A stretch of 64,000 nt of DNA. Origin: Calvatia gigantea. Taxonomy: Eukaryota > Basidiomycota > Agaricomycetes > Agaricales > Lycoperdaceae. Below the pieces are notes generated by a model, which was not told the origin of the DNA, made no database searches, and worked only from the letters and a program-made list of their open reading frames with translations. This document shows, in pieces, positions 55,101 through 64,000 of this stretch. The DNA lies in assembly GCA_025093985.1 (NCBI GenBank), contig JACAAK010000008.1, positions 2,153,361 to 2,217,360 of the forward strand, given 5' to 3'. The position numbers and the translations under genes are program-made. Each line of letters begins with the position of its first letter. Position 1 is the stretch's first letter.

Positions 55101-55689
55101 ACAGGCTGCCTGAGACAATGCCTCATCAGCACTACAGATGTACCAAGAAAAGATGAAACAGCAGCATGACCGCAGTAGAACCCATGCCAACACATATCAA
55201 ATAGGAGATAAAGTATGGTTGGAGAACACCAACATCCATACCAATCAAACATCAAAGAAGCTAGGCCAAAAATGGTATGGACCTTTCCTTATTAAGGAAA
55301 AGATAGGAGAAGCAGCATATCAGCTGACATTACCAGATGGATGGGCCATCCATGATGTATTCAATGAACAACTCCTGACACCAGCACACCAGGCGGAGTT
55401 CCTGAGTCAAAAACAACCATCAGCACCCGATCCAGTAATCATCAACAATGAAGAAGAGTACAAAGTAGAAGAGATCCGTGGACAATGAAAATGAGGAAGG
55501 GGTTATCAATTCCTAGTCCACTGGAAGGGGTACAGTAATGAGGAAGATACATGGACAGCAGAGTCCAATTTGGAAAATGCAAAAGATGCCATACGAAACT
55601 ACCTAGAAAGGCATCCAGAAGATACCCATAAAAGAGGAGGCAGAAAACACAAAAAAGCATTGAACAAGCAACCCAGACAAAGAAACTAA
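52168..55689 (+). pseudogene. pol: gy1 copy H pol
   Basis: Protease open 52222-52659 (TIVDSGCTTSSISK; D52/S/G triad intact) ending at TGA 52657-52659. RT with TGA codons near 52930 and 53013; conserved IIWGYNNVRIKEGD and active-site NYMDDFAILG (~53300). RNase H (~53700-53960) [12 protein letters not shown] and [11 protein letters not shown]. Integrase with GHPGQYRM zinc region, catalytic Asp in SVDMI, SDQGPQF and HPQTDGQTE. GPF/Y-type YGPFLIKEKIGEA, chromodomain ~55470-55640 (YQFLVHWKGYSNEEDTW). All catalytic motifs are readable; about fifteen stops, most TGA, kill the frame. Stop TAA 55687-55689. Confidence 0.9.
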
Positions 55690-55695
55690 ACAGAC

Positions 55696-56682
55696 ATGCC
55701 TGCCTCCCAACCTAACCATATTGCTATCGACTCTTTCATTCACCCCACACCCACCAGAATCTCCTCCCTCCCATTTCCTGAACCAGGCAACAGCCGAGCA
55801 CCTGCTCTCCAAGAAACCCACTATAACCTCACAAAGATGCCATTCCCAGCACAAGGCCTTCTTGAAGCCCCACTCAAGGATGTTGATAAAGTGACCAACA
55901 GTGAAATCGAGAACATTACTGCCCAAAACAGATGACTAGTTGTAAACTGGCACATTACCCTTGCTACCACATGCATCACCTTCACTGACATGTATGCAGG
56001 GTTTACCAATGCATCCTCCTCCACCAACTAGCATATCCCTGCTATCTTCCAAGCCCTAGACCAATCTACCCTCACCCCCAGTGAACAAGATTGGGTCCAA
56101 GGACTTCAAAGCTGAATTGACTTAGGCCTCGAAGTCTTCAATCACCTCGACATTGCCAATATCTTCCTTGAGCTTGCAGACATAGCCATGAAGTTACTTG
56201 GAAGAGATAAAACAAATAAAAACCCCGATATCAACACCCTGGTTGATAGGATTCACATCACACTCTCTGAATTGTACGACACAGTTAATCCCTCCCTACC
56301 ATCTCATGCCGACACCCCCATGGATGAAGAAGTCATGGTCTCCATGAAGGAGGAAGTCAATGCCCTCTGCTGCTTCATAAAAACCATCACCCCACTGCAA
56401 CTTGCATTGGTTTTTCTTCCACCCACAAGATTCCACACTGTACTACCAGGACAAGAGAAAGACCAACATTACTGGAAGTCGATAGTCAAGAGTTACTGGG
56501 ACAGCTCCACCACTACCGAGTTCCCCTTCAACGGTGTCCCAGTCCCTATCCATCAAGATGGTCACAGTCATTTGCCTGTTTTCTTCATGAAATCAAACAA
56601 TGGAAAATTCCTTATCACATCCACCAAGAAAGCACTCGCCACTGTAGTAAATGGAGACTTTGACAAGCTTCCTGAGGTATAA
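55696..56682 (+). pseudogene. gy1 copy H ORF3
   Basis: About 328 codons, MPASQPNHIAIDSFI to VNGDFDKLPEV, starting 6 nt after the pol stop. Stops at 55933 (TGA), ~56029 (TAG) and ~56113 (TGA). The C-terminal half, 56188-56682, is open and well conserved with copies D and F (LVFLPPTRFHTVLPGQEKD; KSIVKSYWDSSTTTEF). Confidence 0.78.
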
Positions 56683-56700
56683 AGCCTGAGCAGAGGATAT

Positions 56701-57003
56701 TGTTGTGAATTTTCGACTATTCCTGTCTGATCTGTACTTGTCTACATTCCACCTCTACATCATGCCTGTTTCGTCTATTCTAGCCCAGTGATCTCCAAGT
56801 ATTGGCTCATAGTATTACTGCACCATTGTTATCAAACATTTCATGTAGTACCTCTATCCATTCAACTGGATGCTCACTGTATTTAAGCATACATACACAC
56901 TCCTGTATTCAGTATGCTTAACCACTTAGTTCTCTCCCCTTACTTGCCCTCAAGTCTTAGCCTAAGTTGCAACCTGAGGTTTACTCAGACTAAGGTCATA
57001 ACA
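56701..57003 (+). repeat. gy1 copy H 3' LTR
   Basis: 303 bp. The upstream sequence (GCAGAGGATA) lacks the G-run polypurine tract seen in copies C, D and F. Confidence 0.93.
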
Positions 57004-57113
57004 GAAGCTTCATCAAAGTCACCATTGACTACAGCAGAGGTGAGGGCTTTCTTGGTGGCTCCAATGAGATATTTTCCATCATTTAATCACACAAAGAAGA
57101 TGGGTAAGTGGCT

Positions 57114-57983
57114 TCACCTGTCCTGGCAGATAAGGACTAGGACACTATTGAATAGGACATTGGTTGTGGTGGAGTTGTCCCAGTAGCTCTTGACTATTGT
57201 CTTCCAGTAGTGTTGGTCCTTTTCTTGGCCTGGTAACACAGTGTGGAACCTTGTGGGTGGGAGAAAAACCGATACGAGTTGTGGTGGAGTAATGGTTTTT
57301 ATGAAGTGATGGAGAGAGTTGACTTCTTCCTTTATGGAGACAGTAGTTTCCTCATCCATGGGTGTGTCAGCTTGGGTCAGTGGTGTGGGGTTGATTGTAT
57401 TGTGTAATTCGGAAAGGGTGCTGTGGATTCTGTCAATGAGGGTGTCGATTTCTGGGTCCTCAGTGGTCTTGTCATGTCTGAGCAGATTCATGGCTATGTT
57501 GGTGAGCTCCAGGAATATGTTGGCAATATCAAGGTGTTTGAATACTTCAAGCCTGAGGTCAATACAATTGTGGAGGCTGTGGATATGGTCTTGTTCATTG
57601 GGTGTGAGTGTGGATTGGTCTAGGGCTTGGAAGATGGCAGGAATGTGCTGATTGGTGGATGAGAATGCATTGGCAAATCCTGCATACATGTCAGCAAAGG
57701 TAATGCATGCAGTAGTAAGGGCAATGTGTTGATTGATGACTAACTGCTTGTTTTGGGCAGTGATGGTTTCTATCTCGCTGTTGGTAGCCTTGTCAACATC
57801 TTTTAGTAGGGATTCAAGAAGTCCTTGTGCTGGGGACAGTATAGTGGCAAAGTTGTAGCAAGTGTCTTGGGGTGTAGGTGCTTGGCCACTGCCTGGTTCT
57901 GGGAGGGGAATGGAAGAGATTGTGGTTGGGTTGGGGTGGACAAGAGAGTGGATGGTAATGTAGTTGGCTTGGGAGGAAGGCAT
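57114..57983 (-). CDS. gy1 copy F ORF3, longest open version (truncated)
   Basis: 289 residues open from MPSSQANYITIHSLVHPN, starting 6 nt after the pol stop (57990-57992). Stops prematurely ~35 codons before the ORF3 end of other copies; homologous but degraded text continues to the copy H insertion at 57004. Residues ~1-45 Pro-rich; ~55-215 look mostly helical (LLKDVDKATNSEIETITAQN; IFLELTNIAMNLLRHDKTTE); ~215-289 hold the conserved blocks FLPPTRFHTVLPGQEKDQHY and IVKSYWDNSTTT. No signal peptide, transmembrane helix, Cys cluster or known catalytic motif. Position resembles that of env or other extra ORFs, but nothing indicates an envelope protein. Confidence 0.72.
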   Translation of the reverse strand: MPSSQANYITIHSLVHPNPTTISSIPLPEPGSGQAPTPQDTCYNFATILSPAQGLLESLLKDVDKATNSEIETITAQNKQLVINQHIALTTACITFADMYAGFANAFSSTNQHIPAIFQALDQSTLTPNEQDHIHSLHNCIDLRLEVFKHLDIANIFLELTNIAMNLLRHDKTTEDPEIDTLIDRIHSTLSELHNTINPTPLTQADTPMDEETTVSIKEEVNSLHHFIKTITPPQLVSVFLPPTRFHTVLPGQEKDQHYWKTIVKSYWDNSTTTNVLFNSVLVLICQDR

Positions 57984-57989
57984 ATCTGA

Positions 57990-60900
57990 TTAGTTTCTTT
58001 GGCTAGGTGATGACTTTTTGGTTTTTCTGCCCCTCTTTTTATAGGTATCCTCTGGATGCCTCTTTTGGTAATCTGCTATTGCATCTTGAGCATTCATCAG
58101 GTTTGACTCCACTGTCCACATATCATCCTCATTGTCATATCCTTTCCAGTGTACTAGGAATTGATATCCCTGTCCCCATTTTCATCATCCTTAGATCTCT
58201 TCTACCTCATATTCTTCTTTATTATTGATGATCACTGGCTTGGGCGCTGGTAGTCTCTGCTGCCTCAGAAATGCCACTTTCTGCACCAGGGTTAGCAGAT
58301 ATTCATTAAACACATCATGGATGGCCCATCCTTCTGGTAATGTGAGCCAATATGCTGCTTCTCCTATCTTTTCCTGGATTTGGAAAGGCCCATACCTTTT
58401 CTGGCCTAGCTTTTTTGATGGTTGATTGGTATGGATGTTTGCATTCTCTAGCCATACTTCATCACTGGCTTGATATTGCATTATGTGCAGCTTGCTGTTA
58501 TTGTGGGTTTGTTTCATCTTTTCTTGATATGATTGTAGTGCTGCCATGGAGTTGTCTCTTGCATTCTGTAGTTGTTTTAGGAACTCGGTGCTACTGGGGT
58601 TGTCTGTTGCTCCATGGTCTTTTCCTTTCCAGGAGTGTTGCCTGTAATTGAGGTAGAACAGTGTTTCCTGTGTTCTGCTATGTTTCTTGTTATTGTACTG
58701 AAATTCAGCCATGGGCAGCCAACTTGCCCAGTTGTCTTGTTCATAGTTGCAGTATAGGCAAAGGTATGTTTCAACTTCTCAATTGATTCATTCTGTTTGT
58801 CCATCTGTTTGGGGATGATAGGCTATTAATAGGGTTCATTCTATTCCTAATCCCTTGAACAATTCTCCAGTGAATTCTGATGCAAACTGTAGTCCTTGGT
58901 TGCTAAGGACTTTCCATGGTACCCCATGTAGCTTCCATATTTCATTCCTGTAAATTTGTGTGATTCCTTTCAAGGATACATCTGTTTTTGTTGGCATGAG
59001 TCATATCATTTTCATGAACCGGTTGACAACCACTAGGATGGCATCTTTTCCTTCTGATTCTGGTAGTGGCCTGATAAGATCGATGCTTATCTCTTCCCAT
59101 GGCCCATTAGGTATTGGGAGCAGGTGTAGTGGCATTTTCAATGGTGTTATGCAAGGTTTGTTCCTTTGGCAGTTCTGATATCCTTTGATGTATTTCCTGG
59201 TGTTGTTTTGTATTGATGGCCACCAGTAGTCTCTGCTGATTAGTTTGATCATCCTATGTTGTCCTGGGTGTCCCATGTCTGGTGCATCGTGGTATTGTTG
59301 TAGAATTTCTTTGTGGAGTGTGGGGTCTGGTGGCATGTACATGCTGGCTTTCCTGTAGATTATCCCATTGTGTTCTGTAATATTGGATTCTTTGTTTAGA
59401 AGTCCTGTGGTGATGTATGTTTCTCTCCAGTGGTTTGCCTTCATCCAGTCCATGAATGTTGGTGTGATGAATAATTCTGCATGGAGTAGGATGGTTTCTT
59501 CAGGATCTCTTTCATTTTCTGGTTGGTCTTGTAGCCAACTTTCTCAGATTATGGTGATTAGTCTGTCATTCTCTACATCTGGCTCTTGGTAAATTCTGGA
59601 TAGCAGGTCTGCTTTTGTGTTTGTCTTGTCTGGCACATGTCATAGCATGAAGTCATAGTCTTGTAATCTTAAGTACCATCTTGCTTGTCATCCATTGAGT
59701 TTTTGTGGTTCTCTGTAGTATTTGAGATTTTTGTGGTCAGTCCAGATTTCAAATTTCTCCTCTGCATCCAGTAAGTAGTGTCACCATTCTTTTAGGGCAT
59801 GAATAATGGCCAGTAATTTCTTGTCATAGATTTCGTAGTTTTGTTCTGCCAGGGAAAGTGTTCATGATGTGAATACAATTGGGTGCCATTTCTTGTCTTG
59901 TTCCTGTGATAGGACTCCTTCTAGTGTATAATTTGAGGTATCGACTTCTACTTGAAATTGCCCCTTCCTTTGTGGCAGCACCAAGGTGGGTTCTTCAGTG
60001 ATTTGTTGTTTTAGTTTGCTGAATGCTGATTGGTGTTTTTGTTCCCAGTTCCATTTGGCAGCTCCTTTGAGCTGGTTGAGGGGGGCCACAATTTTACTGA
60101 AGTTCTTGATGAATCGGCAGTAGTAATTAGCAAAGCCTAGGAAGTATTCTACTCCCTTTTTGTTTTTGGGCTCAGGCCAGTCTTGTACTGCCTTGACTTT
60201 CTCCTCCTCCATTTCAATGTGTCCATGTCCTATTTTTACTCCCAACATAGGAATTTCCTCAGCATCGAATATGCACTTTGTTTGTTTAAAGCAGAGATTG
60301 TATTCAGCTGCTCACATCAAGAACCATATTGTTCTTTCTCTTAGCTGTTCCTTGGTATCCCCTGGGATTGCAAAGTTGTCTATATAGTTTACGATGTCTC
60401 CATTTTGCAGCAGGTCTTGGAAGATGCTTGTTATCATCCTAGAGAATGTTCCAAGCGAGTTGCTTAGCCCAAAGTACATTACAGTTGGTTCAAACAACCC
60501 TTCGTTGGTCAAAAATGCTGCTTTCCATTTGTCTCCTTCCTTGATTCTGATGTTGTTGTATCCCCAAATGATGTCGAGTTTGTTGAAGTATTTTGCCTTT
60601 CCCAACTTGTCAATAACTTCTCTGATTCTGGGCAGTGGCATTTTGTCTTTTACCACTACATTGTTTAGTCACCTGTAGTCCTGTATTAGCTGTTTCAAAC
60701 CATCTTTCTTTGGTATGAAGAAGGTGGGGGCTGCATATGGAGACTTTGATGGTCATATGCATCCTGACTTGAGGTTTTCCTTGATGAAGGCTTTGAGTTC
60801 ATCCTGTTCCTTGATTGTCATGTTGTATGTTCCAGCACTTATTTCTTTGGGTACATCCTCAGTTAGAATTATTTCATGGTCCCATTCTGTTTATTGTGGT

Positions 60901-61518
60901 AGCTTATCAAAGGTTGTTTTGTTGAACAGATATGTGAACAGCTGAACATAGTCTAGTAGATCAGCTGGTTTGGTCAGGTCCGGTTCATCCTCTTCTTTCC
61001 ATATATCTTCTATAATGGCCATGCCTCAGATTTTTTGGGTGACCTGGATATTCTGGTGTGGGAAATGACAGTCTGGTGGGCATCGGGTGAATTTGATTTC
61101 TCCTTTTTTCCAGTCTACTTTGGAGTTGTATTTGGTCAGCCAATCGTGTCCTAGGAATATTTCTGCTCTGTCTTGGAGTTGAACTACTAATACTTCAATC
61201 ATTTCCTTGTGTTCCTTGATTTCCATTTCGATGGTGGCTGTTTCCATAACCTTTCCTCCTTGATTTGTTGTTCCATCAGTATTGAGGACTGTGATTTCTT
61301 GTTTTAATTTTTTCATGGGGATTCATTCCTCATCTACAAGCTTTTTGCTAATGCTGCTGGTGGTGTATCCCGAATCAACAATGGTGTCAACCATGATTTC
61401 TTTCCTTGGAGTTTGAATGATTCCCTTTAGGTTTAATTCACACTTTCATTTCTGAGGAATCATGTAGTATTTTTCTGATATCCTAAATACAGTTTGTTTG
61501 ACTTGTGAGATAGCACCT
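57990..61518 (-). pseudogene. pol: gy1 copy F pol
   Basis: Protease (DSGYTTSSISKKLVDEE), TGA 61026-61028, RT with TGA at the conserved DYRRLNN position, IIWGYNNIRIKEGD, and an active site changed to YIDN (~60370-60385) instead of YMDD. RNase H ~59860-60050, integrase zinc region GHPGQHRM (59240-59260), first catalytic Asp kept (SIDLI), GPF/Y-type YGPFQIQEKIGEA and chromodomain ~58050-58200 with a TGA. Multiple stops and frameshifts. Not functional. Confidence 0.89.
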
Positions 61519-62665
61519 ACTCAGAGTCTTTGGAAAAATCCTTCTGTTCTCCTGGGCTGGTTTCCTCTACTGCTCAGATTTGTACTTTCTTGGGTACAGT
61601 GCAAACCTTGGCAATATAACCTGTTTTTCCACAGTTGTAACAGGTTAGCCCTTTGGACTTCTTGCAGTCCTTGGCAATGTGGCCAAAAACACCACAATTG
61701 TAGCATTTTGGTTCCCCTTTTGCATTAAAGATGTGACATCTGCTGCCTATCTCCATTGGCTCCCCCATTCCTCCATAGGTTGTCCCAGTGTTGGTTTTCT
61801 TATCTTCTTGGTATTTTGATGCTTCGTACCCTTTCCTGACAGCAAGAATGGCTTCTGTCCATTCTGCATAGATATCTGGCCTGGCATTGGGTGGGTAGCC
61901 CATAATGGTATGGATGATGTCCTGCCTGGCATTTTTCTTGAGCAGGAATATTGCATGTTTGTTGTCTGTTTTTGCCTTGCTCTTTAGGACTTGGAACTTG
62001 ATTAGGTAGTTGGCTGTGTTTTTGTTCCCTTATTTGAATTTCTCAATTTGCCATTCCGCTTTACTGTTTGAGGCATTGTCAGAGAAGGTTTTCCTAAAGT
62101 CCTCAGAGAATGCTTTCCAATCTACTGAGTCCTCTCCGTCTAAGATTTGTGGGGATTTCATGGCCACATAGGCTCCTGCTATTCCTCCTTGTAATCTGGC
62201 CAGGACTGCTATGGCCTTGTCATCTGCTAAGACTATTTTGTTGAATTTCATGAAGAGTGTCATTGCTCTCCACTAGTTGTCAAATTTAGTATGGGTGCCA
62301 TCGAAGAATCCAGGGTCTGGCACTAGGCCTTTTCCACTGGGTGCTGTTGTAGGTACTACTGTATTGTCAGTCATGTCTGGATCACTTTCCAATTCTGTTT
62401 CTGTTTTGTCTGAGCTTGATTCATCTGATTTCTCCTGTTCTGGGTTCTCCTAATGGATTAACTCTTCCTCTGCTAGGTCGAGTTCATTTAGAAGTTCTGA
62501 TAGTACTTCTTCTTCTGCTGGGTTTGCTCTGGGTATATCATGTGTTTCTTCAGTTGGTTCTTCAGGTACTTCAGGGTTCCCTGTTTCTTCTTCATCTGAT
62601 GTTTCTGACTCATTGTCTGTGACTTCAAGATTCAGTTCTCTGTATTCATCTGGGTTTGAGCTCAT
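61517..62665 (-). pseudogene. gag: gy1 copy F gag
   Basis: MSSNPDEYRELNLEVTDNES... with stops after ELIH (~62450), in DDWW (TGG to TAG, ~62274) and in EKFKQGN (~62030), plus TGA near 61575. Two CCHC knuckles; the second has its His replaced by Tyr ([14 protein letters not shown]). Ends KDFSKDSE, TAG at 61517-61519. Confidence 0.88.
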
Positions 62666-62734
62666 ATACTAGCTCCTAGGTTGTCTTGTTTGTTCAGGCC
62701 TGTTTCAGCCTACTCTTTGCAAGGTGAGGTGAGG

Positions 62735-62745
62735 ATGCTTAACCA
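62735..62745 (-). promoter_or_regulatory. gy1 copy F self-priming site
   Basis: Sense TGGTTAAGCAT, exact 11 nt complement of the LTR sequence at 62829-62839 (minus strand), as in copy H. Confidence 0.64.
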
Positions 62746-62747
62746 AA

Positions 62748-63052
62748 TGTTACAACCTTAGTCTGAGTATACCTCAGGTTGCAACTCTGGCTAAGACTTG
62801 AGGGCGGGTAAGAGGAGAGGAACAAAGGTGGTTAAGCATACTGAATACAGTAGATGTATGTATGCTTAAATACAGAAGGTCATCCAGTTGAATGGATGGA
62901 GTAACTACGTGAAATGTCCAATCAGGCTGGCATAGTAGTTAACATGAGTCATAGACAGAGATCACTCAACAGGAATAACTGAAACAGATATGCTAATAGA
63001 CAGGAATGCAGATGATGATGGAGTATGACTTGATTGGTGGAAAACCATAACA
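62748..63052 (-). repeat. gy1 copy F 5' LTR
   Basis: 305 bp, TGTTACAACC to AACCATAACA on the plus strand; followed by AGAGG. Confidence 0.92.
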
Positions 63053-63647
63053 AGAGGGTAGTTATACTCACTGGGATATTGAGAGATCTTGCTAGAAGTT
63101 GCTTTAAGAGTAGTAGATTTGAATAGAAGAAGACTAAATTGTCTGAAGGACATACACATACTACATATAGGTTTATATACATATAATCCCTGGTCTGTGC
63201 ACTCTAAACCCATAAACAGGTGAGGTCTTATCTACTAGTAGCATATTCAGAGCATAATGCATGCTACACATGTATCTAATAGACCATGTAGCCAGCAACC
63301 TAGAGTATGGTCTAGTACTATGTCCATAGCTTGTTATCTTGCTTCTAATAGTGAAGTACTCAAGATTCTGTTTTAGCTATGAATAGACTGAACCAACATA
63401 GTAGTACAGGATTGAGATTCAACATTTCTTATCTTCACTCGTCTGCTACAAGGTTAACAACCTTGGGGACTGCAGTGGCACTTAACTCAGACTTCTCAGA
63501 CAAGTGTAAGCTTCTACTTGAGGGAGCAATCCAAAGTCTGCACAGAAGTCATTGAGACTTGCCAATACTCCTGGACTATAGCATTGAACCTCTCCCTGAG
63601 TAGAGACAATCCAGGCCCAGTTGTGAAGTAAGGTAATGCACATAACA

Positions 63648-63844
63648 GTATATACACTTAAGTACTGAGAGGCATCTAGTTGAGTGGATGGAGTAACTAC
63701 TGTAAAACATCTGACAAAGGTGGCAAAGTAGTGTATGAGTCAATACTTGGAGATTGCTGGGTAGGAATAGCATAAAACAGATGCAATGAGATGTAGAATG
63801 AAGACAAGCATGGAGACATGGTAAGAACAGTGAAAACCACAACA
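63648..63844 (-). repeat. gy1 LTR fragment
   Basis: Matches the second half (plus-strand order) of the minus-oriented gy1 LTR, from the CTTAAGTAC region to GAAAACCACAACA. The first half should lie on the other side of the gy2 LTR fragment but is not at 50209, in keeping with a rearrangement there. Confidence 0.75.
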
Positions 63845-64000
63845 TATTTGTCTTAACATTTGAAATTGTAGATTCTCCATACTATAAGATAATATAGTGG
63901 ATACTATATAAGTTATACTTACAGTTACCTGAAACTATACTACTAAATATACTGGAATAAGTAGTTTGATTAAACTATAGACATCTACAAATCAGTACCA
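63845..64000. other. Unassigned A+T-rich sequence
   Basis: 156 bp to the window end. No ORF, no clear match to the other families in the window. Its start may be the sequence into which the gy1 LTR at 63648-63844 was inserted. Confidence 0.5.

Larger units (their letters stand above)
50652..57003 (+). mobile_element. Ty3/gypsy family gy1, copy H, complete and uninterrupted
   Basis: 6,352 bp, the only gy1 copy here without an insertion, so it gives the family map: LTR 50652-50954, priming site 50957-50967, gag 51041-52168, pol 52168-55689, ORF3 55696-56682, LTR 56701-57003. Perfect GAAGC duplication at 50647-50651 and 57004-57008, inside copy F's ORF3. The LTRs (303 bp each) differ at roughly 19 positions, all transitions by eye. 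Gag has one stop and pol many. Confidence 0.95.
50313..63052 (-). mobile_element. Ty3/gypsy family gy1, copy F
   Basis: Minus-strand complete gy1 element, perfect AGAGG duplication (50308-50312 and 63053-63057), 305 bp LTRs at both ends, split near the end of ORF3 by gy1 copy H. Own length about 6.4 kb. Order in sense: LTR, self-priming site, gag, pol, ORF3, polypurine tract, LTR. LTRs differ at about 20 sites by eye, nearly all transitions. Confidence 0.93.
50269..63424 (-). repeat. co2 solo LTR (minus), split by gy1 copy F
   Basis: The pieces 50269-50312 and 63058-63424 match the inverse of the co2 LTR (starts TGTTGAGACGAG, ends GAGATTCAACA). Target duplication TTTCT at 50264-50268 and 63425-63429. 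No co2 internal sequence: a solo LTR. Confidence 0.87.
50209..63647 (+). repeat. gy2 LTR fragment, opposite orientation to copy G, split by nested insertions
   Basis: The pieces 50209-50268 and 63430-63647 together match the inverse of the first ~280 bp of the gy2 LTR (38474-~38753), from the TATATAA region to the LTR end GTAATGCACATAACA. The other ~340 bp are missing at 50209, where copy C's 3' LTR abuts. The copy is old: CpG sites in copy G are TpG or CpA here. Confidence 0.82.

Noticed and set aside
57114..57983. ORF3 as a retroviral-type envelope gene
   Set aside because: Position is right, but there is no signal peptide, transmembrane helix or cleavage motif.

Overview
The whole window is a nested pile of transposable elements. 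I see no host gene, tRNA, rRNA or CRISPR array. The content (Ty3/gypsy chromoviruses with a chromodomain, Ty1/copia elements, a Tc1-type DNA transposon, strong C-to-T decay of older copies) points to a filamentous fungus with a repeat-rich genome. The gypsy pol style suggests a basidiomycete, probably an agaricomycete; that assignment is inference.

Families, with working names used below. gy1: Ty3/gypsy, ~303-320 bp LTRs, copies A (-), C (+), D (+), F (-), H (+), one solo LTR and one LTR fragment; order gag, pol (PR-RT-RH-IN-chromodomain), ORF3. gy2: Ty3/gypsy, 620 bp LTRs, copy G (-) plus one LTR fragment; gag, pol and extra downstream ORFs. co1: Ty1/copia, one copy with identical LTRs and an open 1,491-codon gag-pol. 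co2: Ty1/copia, copies B and E plus one solo LTR, all decayed. LTR-J and LTR-K: two unassigned solo-LTR-like families with two copies each. Tc1: one 1,605 bp copy.

Layout. 1-10821 is gy1 copy A on the minus strand, with co1 (3351-8624) inside its pol. Copy A sits in the leader of co2 copy B, which resumes at 10822-16774 and carries an LTR-K. At 16775 gy1 copy C begins and runs to 50208. Inside C lie gy1 copy D (17764-33512), an LTR-J (33857-34383), gy2 copy G (38474-47603) and the Tc1 element (47720-49324). Inside D lie an LTR-J in its 5' LTR and a minus-strand gy1 solo LTR in its gag; that solo LTR is split by co2 copy E (19561-27667), which itself holds an LTR-K. From 50209 a gy2 LTR fragment is split by a co2 solo LTR, which is split by gy1 copy F (50313-63052), which is split by gy1 copy H (50652-57003). 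The last 156 bp are unassigned.

Most insertions are proved by 5 bp target duplications (TA for Tc1), so relative ages can be read. G and co1 are young and open; H, D, F and E have LTR pairs a few percent apart, almost all by transitions; B and C are older. The points most worth following are the extra ORFs downstream of the chromodomain in both gypsy families, the apparent Tf1-style self-priming sites of both gypsy families, and the intact-looking co1 ORF whose integrase and RT catalytic aspartates have become asparagines.
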